A stretch of 5,924 bases of DNA from an uncultured Chlorobiota bacterium (GTDB taxonomy: Bacteria > Bacteroidota > Bacteroidia > Bacteroidales > JAADGE01). How positions within the stretch are numbered: the first letter of the stretch is position 1; each line of letters begins with the position of its first letter. A model generated the notes under the pieces. That model saw only the letters and a program-made list of their open reading frames with translations, had not been told where the DNA came from and ran no database searches. A program made the translations under genes and the position numbers. The stretch covers positions 1 to 5,924 of the forward strand of contig CAMZKQ010000030.1 in assembly GCA_947311265.1 (NCBI GenBank), given 5' to 3'. This document shows, piece after piece, positions 1 to 5,887 of the stretch.

Positions 1-1
1 T

Positions 2-58
2 AAGATTATCGGTCAGCAAAAAGTGGAAATAGATTTTTTAAAAAACGCCTTGTCGTAG
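2..58 (+). CDS. IS3-family transposase OrfA, C-terminal end (partial)
   Basis: Frame 2 reads KIIGQQKVEIDFLKNALS and then TAG at 56-58. This matches the usual C-terminus of IS3 OrfA proteins, a leucine-rich coiled coil of the 'I..L..E..FLK..L' type that mediates multimerisation. OrfA supplies the helix-turn-helix that binds the IS ends, and that part lies outside the window. The stop codon lies inside the region where the orfB frame is open, so the two frames overlap. Translation can pass into orfB by -1 slippage at 34-46. Only 18 codons are visible, so the call rests on this motif and on the position just before orfB. Confidence 0.8.
   Translation, partial: KIIGQQKVEIDFLKNALS
34..46 (+). promoter_or_regulatory. 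Programmed -1 ribosomal frameshift site (orfA to orfB)
   Basis: Six T (34-39) and six A (40-45) followed by C place two slippery heptamers in the orfA frame: T_TTT_TTA at 34-40 and A_AAA_AAC at 40-46. Slippage by -1 on A_AAA_AAC puts the ribosome on CGC at 46, exactly the frame of orfB, giving ...FLKK|RLVVDKSPQE... This is the established way IS3 elements make the OrfAB transposase. No attempt was made to fold a stimulatory downstream structure. Slippage itself is inferred from the sequence pattern. Confidence 0.8.
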
Positions 59-114
59 ATAAAAGCCCTCAGGAACGGCTTGCCCTTACGGACAAAAAAT
101 CCCGAAAACTGAGT

Positions 115-909
115 ATGGCAAGGCAATGTAAACTGTTGAAAATCAGCCGAAGCACAGTTTACTACAAGCAAAAAGGCGAAAGTGAACTGAACAGGACACT
201 CAAAATTTTGATACAGCAGGAATTCGACCTGCACCCCTTTTACGGAGTGCCGAGAATGCACCAATGGCTGGTTCGGGACAAGGGGCTGACGGTCAATAAA
301 AAACGTGTGGAGCGGATTTACAGGGCACTGAACCTGCAAACCGTTATGCCCCGCAAAAATTTATCAAAATCAAATATGGAACACAAAAAATACCCTTACC
401 TTCTGCGGCAGTTAAAAATTGAAAAAGCCAATCAGGTGTGGCAGACAGACATTACTTATATCCCTATGAAACAGGGTTTTATGTATCTCACAGCCATCAT
501 AGATGTGTATAGCCGCTACGTGGTGGGCTGGTCGGTGAGCAACACAATGAGTGCCCGCTGGTGTGCCGATGTGCTGAAATCGGCGATAAAAAAACACGGC
601 AAACCAGACATTCTGAACAGCGATCAAGGCGTTCAATATACAAGTGATATTTTTGTTAATACACTGAAAATCAATAATATAAAAATCAGTATGGACGGCA
701 AAGGCCGGGCATTGGATAATATTTATATAGAGCGATTTTGGCGAAGCCTAAAATATGAAGATTTATTTTTGAAATCATACGAAAATGGTTTAAATTTACA
801 TCACGGTTTTAAGCAGTATATTACTTTTTACAATACGCAAAGAAGGCATCAAAGCCTTGATTATCAGACTGCCGAGTCGGTCTATTACGGAAAAACGGGG
901 GCTAAGTAA
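115..909 (+). CDS. IS3-family transposase OrfB (DDE integrase-core domain)
   Basis: This is the catalytic half of an IS3 transposase, which cuts and joins the IS ends through a figure-eight/circle intermediate. Residues about 1-90 form the N-terminal HTH_21-type segment, with PFYGVPRMHQWL at 41-52. Residues about 103-260 form the retroviral-integrase (rve) core. The catalytic triad is D112 (in TDITYI), D170 (in NSDQGVQYTS) and E206 (in DNIYIERFWRSLKYE), giving the DD(35)E spacing typical of IS3. The C-terminal signature FYNTQRRHQSLDYQT (238-252) is also typical. ATG 115 is the first Met, but the frame is open from position 4. The functional protein is therefore probably the OrfAB fusion entered at 46, with the segment RLVVDKSPQERLALTDKKSR upstream of this Met. 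No frameshift or missing catalytic residue is visible. Confidence 0.95.
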   Translation: MARQCKLLKISRSTVYYKQKGESELNRTLKILIQQEFDLHPFYGVPRMHQWLVRDKGLTVNKKRVERIYRALNLQTVMPRKNLSKSNMEHKKYPYLLRQLKIEKANQVWQTDITYIPMKQGFMYLTAIIDVYSRYVVGWSVSNTMSARWCADVLKSAIKKHGKPDILNSDQGVQYTSDIFVNTLKINNIKISMDGKGRALDNIYIERFWRSLKYEDLFLKSYENGLNLHHGFKQYITFYNTQRRHQSLDYQTAESVYYGKTGAK

Positions 910-940
910 ATTGCACCATTGTTTGCGAACAGCAAAGAGA

Positions 941-1050
941 TTTTATTGTCATTTGCTGAGCAAGAACAAGCCCTACGGGATTTTCAAAAAATCTCCACCC
1001 TCTCGGGTTGTATTTTTTGAAAATTTCTGGCACAGTAAATGACAACAAAA
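941..1050. repeat. Palindromic repeat unit with terminal inverted repeats and internal hairpin
   Basis: The ends are inverted: 941-961 against 1030-1050 match at 18 of 21 positions (ttttRttgtcatttRctgWgc). Inside lies a perfect 13-bp inverted repeat at 980-992 and 1012-1024 (attttcaaaaaat / attttttgaaaat) around a 19-nt loop that itself contains ACCC/GGGT (997-1000, 1005-1008). The unit sits 31 bp after the orfB stop codon. It could act as a transcription terminator for the IS, but it lacks the GC-rich stem plus T-tract of a simple intrinsic terminator. A small non-autonomous mobile repeat is the better reading. Parts of it reappear, rearranged, at the right edge of the window. Confidence 0.7.
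946..983 (+). repeat. Left copy of a 38-bp inverted repeat
   Basis: This stretch (ttgtcatttgctgag... to ...ccctacgggattt) is the exact reverse complement of 5850-5887. Allowing one mismatch, the pairing extends to 940-983 and 5850-5893. It forms the left arm of the palindromic unit at 941-1050. The two copies face each other across the helicase gene, so recombination between them would invert about 4.9 kb. Confidence 0.92.
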
Positions 1051-1082
1051 TAAAAAGTGCATATCGAAAACAATTCTGAAAA
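1037..1082 (+). repeat. Left copy of a 46-bp direct repeat
   Basis: The sequence from aaatgacaacaaaataaaaa to caattctgaaaa is identical to 5879-5924, and the right copy is cut by the window edge, so the true repeat may be longer. The repeats start 4842 bp apart and enclose the MITE-like unit and the whole helicase gene. The first 14 bp are the right terminus of the palindromic unit; the remaining 32 bp are outside it. Confidence 0.92.
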
Positions 1083-1268
1083 AAAAATGATTTTTTAACC
1101 CGCTTTTGTTTAACTATCTTTTTCATTTTTTTGTCCAACCTTTGGGGGGAAGTATAGTTTAAGCAAATGTTATGTTCTTACTATTATGTTTTCACTCTGC
1201 TTATTAAGAAATGTAAAAAGAAAGTCTGTATAAGTGATGTAAAGTGCTTATTTTTAGTGTGCGTAAAT

Positions 1269-1290
1269 AACAAAGATAACAAAGATAACA
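1269..1290. repeat. Tandem 9-bp repeat containing two minus-strand TATCTTTG boxes
   Basis: The unit aacaaagat occurs twice, with a partial third copy. Read on the minus strand, it gives two TATCTTTG octamers (1280-1287 and 1271-1278) that fit the Bacteroidota -7 consensus TAnnTTTG. No TTTG/TTG -33 element is visible at the expected distance, and no convincing minus-strand gene follows, so promoter activity is only a possibility. Confidence 0.4.
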
Positions 1291-1386
1291 CATTTAAACA
1301 TCACTTAACGCATAAAAAATACAAAGAACTTTATTAACAGCAAAATTAAAGATATAAAGCACTCATTTACAGGAGGTAATATAACA

Positions 1387-1485
1387 ATGTACTCTGGTAT
1401 TAATGTTGTGGCAAAGTTTCTAAAAAGGGATAAAACAACAAAACAGATTTCTAAATTATTTTCCACAAAAAATAAAGAGTGCTAA
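1387..1485 (+). CDS. Hypothetical 32-aa ORF with upstream AGGAGG (possible remnant)
   Basis: The ATG at 1387 is preceded by AGGAGG at 1371-1376, a 10-nt gap. It opens a 32-codon frame beginning MYSGINVVAKFLKRDKTTK and ending KNKEC. The product is basic and Lys-rich, with no signal peptide or membrane segment. I do not recognise it. The stop codon (1483-1485) abuts the MITE-like unit that starts at 1486, so the frame could be the truncated N-terminus of a longer gene interrupted there. A chance ORF is equally possible. A strong Shine-Dalgarno sequence is unusual for Bacteroidota, where initiation rarely depends on one. Confidence 0.25.
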   Translation: MYSGINVVAKFLKRDKTTKQISKLFSTKNKEC

Positions 1486-1618
1486 AAGTTACAAACTACT
1501 AAATCAATCTATTACAGGCAAAATGCGTATCCCATAAACCCTAGCATTGTTGCCGAACAGTAAAGGGATTTTATTGTCCAAGGTTTTCTGGCGGCACAGA
1601 GCATTCCATTTGTAACTT
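1486..1618. repeat. MITE-like unit bounded by 10-bp inverted repeats
   Basis: The ends aagttacaaa (1486-1495) and tttgtaactt (1609-1618) are perfect inverted repeats enclosing 113 bp. Inside, 1545-1578 matches 917-950, just after the IS3 orfB, at 30 of 34 positions. A second shared motif, tttctgg(cg)gcacag, lies at 1585-1599 against 1024-1035. On the minus strand both copies encode similar short peptides (TIKSLYCSATM and TIKSLCCSQTM), but neither belongs to a credible gene. The unit is too short to encode a transposase, and a non-autonomous dispersed repeat is the likely identity. No target-site duplication is obvious. Confidence 0.55.
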
Positions 1619-1671
1619 AAACCTGCAAAAAAATTAAAGCCATAAAACGAAATAATATAGATAAAATTCAT

Positions 1672-1679
1672 TACTTTTG
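1672..1679 (+). promoter_or_regulatory. Putative Bacteroidota-type -7 promoter element for the helicase gene
   Basis: TACTTTTG fits the TAnnTTTG -7 consensus recognised by the Bacteroidota primary sigma factor, in the familiar context ttcattacttttgcc. It lies 72 bp before the helicase ATG, which would give a leader of roughly 60-70 nt. No clear TTTG/TTG -33 element is found 17-23 bp upstream, where the sequence is A-rich. The leader contains no Shine-Dalgarno sequence, as is usual in this phylum. No operator-like palindrome is seen between it and the gene. Confidence 0.5.
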
Positions 1680-1751
1680 CCTAAGGAAATATTGTGTTTT
1701 CTTACCGCAGTACTCCCTTTAACAAAAATATAAAGGCAATACCCCAAAATC

Positions 1752-4700
1752 ATGGCACAACAGCAAGCAGGATATTTTTTGGAAAGTATAAAATCACTTT
1801 TCAGTAAAAAACAAACTACCGAACAACTTTTACCGCTACTTCATAGCTTATCTTATTTTGAATTAAAAACAAATTTGCCCCTTAATTGTGCGTTTAATAT
1901 ACCCGAAGTGGTCATTATTAGAAACATGCTACAGAGGGGTTTACCATCAAAATTATCCAGCTATGCAGAAGATATTTTAGCAGCTACTTTTGGGCAAACA
2001 AACAAAAAACTTAGCCCAACAGGGCATATTTCTTACCCCTTTATAAATAATGAAATGCAAGAAAGCCTCTACCGAGCCTTGCATATTATCGAGCCAAGAA
2101 CTGCCGTTAATCGCCCTTCTGCCAATCAAAATCTTGCCCATAAAAATTATGATGATGATATTTTATTCAATCATATAACAAAATTTGCTGGCGATTTTAT
2201 GCCCCAGCTTATCCAAAAAAAAGTAAGCTACAAAACACTGGTTGAACAAACCAAAACGGCTAATCCTTTTTTTATATCAACCGCTCGAAAAGAAATACTG
2301 GAACTGACTGCCGATTTTGTAATTAATTTGCCCTACAAAAACAATGGCAATAAAGGGCTAATTATTGAAACCGAAGCTAATCCGCAAGCAGAAACTAGCG
2401 ACAATATCACCTTTAATAAAGAGGTAGAAATTGCCGAAGATATTGCCTTTAAATTATTGAAATTTAAAAAAAACAAGGAAGATCAAGTGATGCAAAACTT
2501 ACTGTACTTCACTTATAATCAATATTTTGATATTATAAAAAAGAACTACAACCAGCCCCTTTTTGCAAGGGAAAGAAATAGAGATGCCCTACAGTTGGCA
2601 CTCACCCCTTTTGGCATGGCACGTATCCAAAAAACAATTCTGGATTATATCCTTGCCGGACAACTTAGCCTTAAAGCAAAAAAATGGGAAATCGCTGTAA
2701 TTGAGCAAGATATACCAGCAGCAAAGCTTGCAATAGAGGATTTAAAACAGCACTTTAACCAGCTTTTTGCCCTAACAGGCAAAGGACAAAAATGCCCTAA
2801 AATAGACCTTTCGATATACTACTCGAAGGAATTTGAACAGGCAAAATTAAACCAATCCTTTACAGGAAAAAAAGCACTAATTGCTAAGTTTGATGCCACT
2901 ATTGAGTATGATTTACTCATTGATATATCCCTACTTAGTCGAGAAAATACGAACGATAAATGGCCAGTTTCAGCAGCTAAAAATATTGCACAAATCCGCT
3001 CTTCTTTTGCCCCCAATTCAACACGCCGCTTTGCCCACACGCTGCCCAGCACTTTTTTAGACCTATCGCCTATAAATAAAAAAAGCAAGCCGTACAAAAA
3101 CTATACTAATGCCCTTCACTTTTTTGCACAAAACATATTTCGTATCCAAAAACTAAGGAAAAATCAGATACAAACTATTGCCCAAATATTAACCCGAGAA
3201 AACACACTCGCCATTAGCCCACCAGCAGCAGGAAAAACAATTGCATGGCAACTTTCGGCTTTTCTTACCCCCGGAATTACAGCCGTAATTTGCCCCGATA
3301 ACCGCCTAATGCGTGAGCAATTCGATAAACTACAGGCAACCACAGATGCCTGCTTATACATCAATTCGGACAACCGAAAACCGGCAATAAAGCAGCGTGT
3401 TATAGCTAATTTTGAAGACAATAAGGCACTTATCCTCTTTGTTTCGCCCGAAAAATTAATCAATAATTATTTTCATAAAATTATTGATACAATGCTAGCT
3501 AACAATAGCTTATTCTCACTACTGGTCTTCGACGAAGCCCAAAGTATTTCGCAAAATAGTTTACACTTTAAGCCTCAATTTGTAAAAGCTGCTAACCAGC
3601 TAGCAAGGCTTTTTACAAAAAACGAAAATGAAAACCCACCCGTATTAGCCCTTACGTCCTTTGCCGAAAAAAGTACAAAATACGACATCTGGAACGAGCT
3701 AGATATAGAGCCCGAAAATACCATTATTTTCAGGAATAAAACAACTCAATTTGAATTCAATTGCATGCCTATTGAGCTTGAAACAGGAGCAAAGCAGCAA
3801 AATAAATTAGAGGAAGATTTGCAAAACAGTGCAAATAAGAAACTTGATATTGCAGTAGAACTTATTAAAAAATTACATACCGATAAATCGAAAAAAATAG
3901 TCCTCGTAATGCCCCAAATAAACGGCATATATGGTGTTGAAAACAACCCTGAACTAGCACAACTAGCAGGCATAGACTACTCTATTCTTGGAGATTCGAT
4001 AAATATAAAAGCCTATCAGAAATTTAATATTGGTGCAACCCGTTTGTTAATTACAAATGCCCAGATTTTTAGTTTTGGGTTTGATACAAAAGGAGTTAGT
4101 GATATTATTTTCTTCAATATGCCAGCCTCTCCCGAGCAATTTTTTCGGCTCTGCCGAAAATCGGGTCGCCATAAAAGCAAAGCCAACATTCATATTCTTC
4201 AAGATAAAAAAAACCTTCGTTTTATCGAATTTTCAGATACCGAAATGATGACTGGTGCCAGTGAGGTTATGGAACTAGCTGGGCATTATCCGCCTGCCCA
4301 AATTATTACTCGCAAAGTATTAAGACAGAAATTTCCTGGTCGCCGAAAGGAACTTACTATTCTGGACGAATTATTACACAACATATCATTTGCACAGGAA
4401 ACGCCTGCCGAAATGATAGAAAGGCGTATATTTAAAGAGTTTGGAGTCGCTATTGCATTAGTTTCGCAGCCACAAAGCAACCCTTATATGCTTTCTGCGA
4501 CAAGAAATTCATACTCAATTGGTTGTGTAAATTACAAAACCAATCGAATTGAAATTGAAAATTCTAATTTTGATAAAAATTTGGCAGGAAATATTCTCGC
4601 TTTTATTGAGTACGAAACAAAAAAAATGTTTCTAAATACCAAGCCACTTTTTATCGAAATTTTTGCTAATAAAAATAAGCTAGAAAATACAGGTATTGAA

Positions 4701-5798
4701 ACTATTTTAGCAGATAGTGCACTCTATAAAACCATTTCCATAGAAATTACGCCAGAAAATAATGCTAAGAAAGAAATGATAAAAAATTTGCAAGAGTTTG
4801 CTTCTGAAGACTTTACAGAGGGAATTGTAAGCCAGGCGTGGGATAATAATTATTATCATTTATCTTTTATTACAGATTTAAACCAGACAAAGCGAATAAG
4901 TTATGTGGATAAAAACATTGATTTGCCAGTACGCACCGAGCAGTTATTTTATGCCTATCGTAATAAAGAGCAGACATTTACGGCCTTAAATTACCTCAAA
5001 ATTATTGGTGTTGTCGATGATTTTTACACAACAGGCTCTGAAAGTAAAATCCACATTCAAATTTCTAAAAAAACAAATCAGCAGTATATTAACCACCTAA
5101 TAGAGTACATGAGTTGGTACATTTCAACTTCAAAGGCAGAGAGTGCTGCACAGGCCATTCCTGCCTATGAAGGAAAAACTATTTTGCAAAAATGTTTAAA
5201 TTATTTAGTTAATTTCAGCTACGAGTACCTTGCAGATATGCACTTTACAGCAAGCGACGATGCCGATAAATTATTGCAGAGCATAAGTGCAACCGCCCCT
5301 AGCGAAATCAATAAAAAGATTACTGATTTTTATGCTAATAGGGCAGATGCAAAGTACCTAAACCCACTGTTTACACCAAGCCTTGTTTTGGATACAAATA
5401 ATCTACAAAACTCTGATTTTGAAATAGTTATAAATACAATACGAAATACTGGGCAGTATATTTCCGAGCGGGAACACCTGCAAGCTTCTACCGAGGTACT
5501 ACTAAAAATAGCTCCTAAAAACTATGTTGTTTTGCTACTGAATGCCTACACCAAATTTTGGGAAAATTCAGATTTTGAAACTGGCTATCTTCGTTTTTCC
5601 GAAGGGTTTGATATAATGGCAGAACAAGAACAACTTAATGGTGCTGAACTTGATGCCAGAAAAGAGCTTTTTCTGACTCGCCTTTTTGCCCGTAGCCAAG
5701 CGGTAAAAAATGAAATTGCACCTTATATAAAGCTAAAATCTCATATTGCATGGTTGCAAGATTTTAATGCCCACTTTTTAAAAGGTCTGCCTGCCTAA
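1752..5798 (+). CDS. Large RecQ-like superfamily II DNA helicase, possible nuclease-helicase defence protein
   Basis: This is a 1348-aa ATP-dependent helicase-like protein, probably cytoplasmic, with no signal peptide or membrane segment. The core is at about 460-820. It has an entry motif around R469/Q472, Walker A SPPAAGKT (489-496), Ia at 512-527, Ib VSPEKL (564-569), and motif II DEAQ (594-597) continuing as SISQNSLHFKP, which mirrors RecQ's DEAHCISQWGHDFRP loop. It also has motif III ALTS (633-636), IV at 714-723, V LLITNAQIFSFGFD (765-778) and VI with SGR, R806 being the likely arginine finger. The N-terminal 450 residues include D188...IIETE (204-208), possibly a degenerate PD-(D/E)XK-like site, and KKWEIAVIEQDIP (310-322). 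Residues about 1062-1165 may be winged-helix-like. There are no clustered zinc-binding cysteines and no evident HRDC domain, so this is not housekeeping RecQ (about 600-750 aa). ATG 1752 is the first start after the in-frame stop at 1731. No partner gene adjoins it. Helicase fold is near certain; substrate and defence role are inferred. Confidence 0.9.
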   Translation: MAQQQAGYFLESIKSLFSKKQTTEQLLPLLHSLSYFELKTNLPLNCAFNIPEVVIIRNMLQRGLPSKLSSYAEDILAATFGQTNKKLSPTGHISYPFINNEMQESLYRALHIIEPRTAVNRPSANQNLAHKNYDDDILFNHITKFAGDFMPQLIQKKVSYKTLVEQTKTANPFFISTARKEILELTADFVINLPYKNNGNKGLIIETEANPQAETSDNITFNKEVEIAEDIAFKLLKFKKNKEDQVMQNLLYFTYNQYFDIIKKNYNQPLFARERNRDALQLALTPFGMARIQKTILDYILAGQLSLKAKKWEIAVIEQDIPAAKLAIEDLKQHFNQLFALTGKGQKCPKIDLSIYYSKEFEQAKLNQSFTGKKALIAKFDATIEYDLLIDISLLSRENTNDKWPVSAAKNIAQIRSSFAPNSTRRFAHTLPSTFLDLSPINKKSKPYKNYTNALHFFAQNIFRIQKLRKNQIQTIAQILTRENTLAISPPAAGKTIAWQLSAFLTPGITAVICPDNRLMREQFDKLQATTDACLYINSDNRKPAIKQRVIANFEDNKALILFVSPEKLINNYFHKIIDTMLANNSLFSLLVFDEAQSISQNSLHFKPQFVKAANQLARLFTKNENENPPVLALTSFAEKSTKYDIWNELDIEPENTIIFRNKTTQFEFNCMPIELETGAKQQNKLEEDLQNSANKKLDIAVELIKKLHTDKSKKIVLVMPQINGIYGVENNPELAQLAGIDYSILGDSINIKAYQKFNIGATRLLITNAQIFSFGFDTKGVSDIIFFNMPASPEQFFRLCRKSGRHKSKANIHILQDKKNLRFIEFSDTEMMTGASEVMELAGHYPPAQIITRKVLRQKFPGRRKELTILDELLHNISFAQETPAEMIERRIFKEFGVAIALVSQPQSNPYMLSATRNSYSIGCVNYKTNRIEIENSNFDKNLAGNILAFIEYETKKMFLNTKPLFIEIFANKNKLENTGIETILADSALYKTISIEITPENNAKKEMIKNLQEFASEDFTEGIVSQAWDNNYYHLSFITDLNQTKRISYVDKNIDLPVRTEQLFYAYRNKEQTFTALNYLKIIGVVDDFYTTGSESKIHIQISKKTNQQYINHLIEYMSWYISTSKAESAAQAIPAYEGKTILQKCLNYLVNFSYEYLADMHFTASDDADKLLQSISATAPSEINKKITDFYANRADAKYLNPLFTPSLVLDTNNLQNSDFEIVINTIRNTGQYISEREHLQASTEVLLKIAPKNYVVLLLNAYTKFWENSDFETGYLRFSEGFDIMAEQEQLNGAELDARKELFLTRLFARSQAVKNEIAPYIKLKSHIAWLQDFNAHFLKGLPA

Positions 5799-5849
5799 AT
5801 TTAATTTCCTATTTTATTAATGAAAGTTGTTGTTAATCTGGGGAATTAT
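5799..5849. other. Short AT-rich spacer after the helicase gene
   Basis: The 51 bp between the helicase stop codon and the right repeat are AT-rich and hold no gene. A weak stem, gggaattataaatccc (5841-5856), straddles the repeat boundary. It has an internal mismatch, almost no loop and no T-tract, so I do not call a terminator. Confidence 0.4.
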
Positions 5850-5887
5850 AAATCCCGTAGGGCTTGTTCTTGCTCAGCAAATGACAA
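5850..5887 (-). repeat. Right copy of the 38-bp inverted repeat
   Basis: This is the perfect reverse complement of 946-983. It represents the left arm of the palindromic unit in opposite orientation. It stops abruptly at 5850, because the continuing internal hairpin arm (984-992 on the left) is replaced by the unrelated sequence ...gggaattat. The right copy is therefore a truncated unit whose broken end faces the helicase gene. Confidence 0.92.

Larger units (their letters stand above)
1..909 (+). mobile_element. IS3-family insertion sequence, right part (left end outside window)
   Basis: The segment carries the 3' end of orfA, a -1 frameshift signal and an intact orfB, the standard IS3-family arrangement. 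The left end and most of orfA lie before the window. The right terminal inverted repeat cannot be fixed, because its partner is not visible. IS3 elements normally end in ...CA-3' a short way past orfB, and the CA at 950-951 is one candidate. A repeat family begins immediately after the orfB stop codon and blurs the boundary. Both reading frames are undamaged as far as visible, so the element could still be active. Confidence 0.88.
1083..1485. other. AT-rich intergenic stretch without a convincing gene
   Basis: I see no protein with recognisable similarity here. The stretch contains long A and T runs, an unusual G run in tttggggggaag near 1141-1151, a 10-bp inverted repeat (taagtgatgt at 1231-1240 against acatcactta at 1298-1307), a tandem 9-mer at 1269-1290, and a 32-codon ORF at 1387-1485. 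A minus-strand 78-codon frame spanning 902-1138 is composed largely of the repeat unit and poly-A/T-encoded Lys and Phe, so I do not treat it as a gene. The region looks like eroded mobile-element DNA. Confidence 0.5.

Noticed and set aside
857..1042. Plus-strand 61-codon ORF overlapping the orfB end
   Set aside because: It is out of frame with orfB, spans the hairpin repeat and has no family resemblance, so it is a shadow ORF.
902..1138. Minus-strand 78-codon ORF
   Set aside because: It runs through the palindromic repeat and poly-A/T tracts. Its composition (Lys/Phe-rich start) reflects those tracts, and it has no recognisable domain. The TIKSLCCSQTM peptide recurs only because the DNA repeat recurs.
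946..1618. CRISPR array or tRNA/attachment site
   Set aside because: Repeat copies are not regularly spaced, are of mixed orientation and carry no spacers. No tRNA-like cloverleaf or integrase gene is visible in the window.
4057..4248. Plus-strand 63-codon ORF inside the helicase gene
   Set aside because: It lies wholly in an alternative frame of a strongly supported coding region, across helicase motifs V and VI.
2819..4480. Several minus-strand ORFs of 64-99 codons
   Set aside because: All lie antisense to the helicase coding sequence, with no promoter or domain support.
1752..5798. Housekeeping RecQ assignment
   Set aside because: Length is about twice that of RecQ. There are no zinc-binding cysteine cluster and no HRDC-like end, and motifs II, III and VI deviate. 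Only the helicase core is RecQ-like.
5841..5856. Possible intrinsic terminator after the helicase gene
   Set aside because: The stem is short, AT-rich and mismatched, has essentially no loop and is not followed by a T-tract. Half of it belongs to the dispersed repeat.
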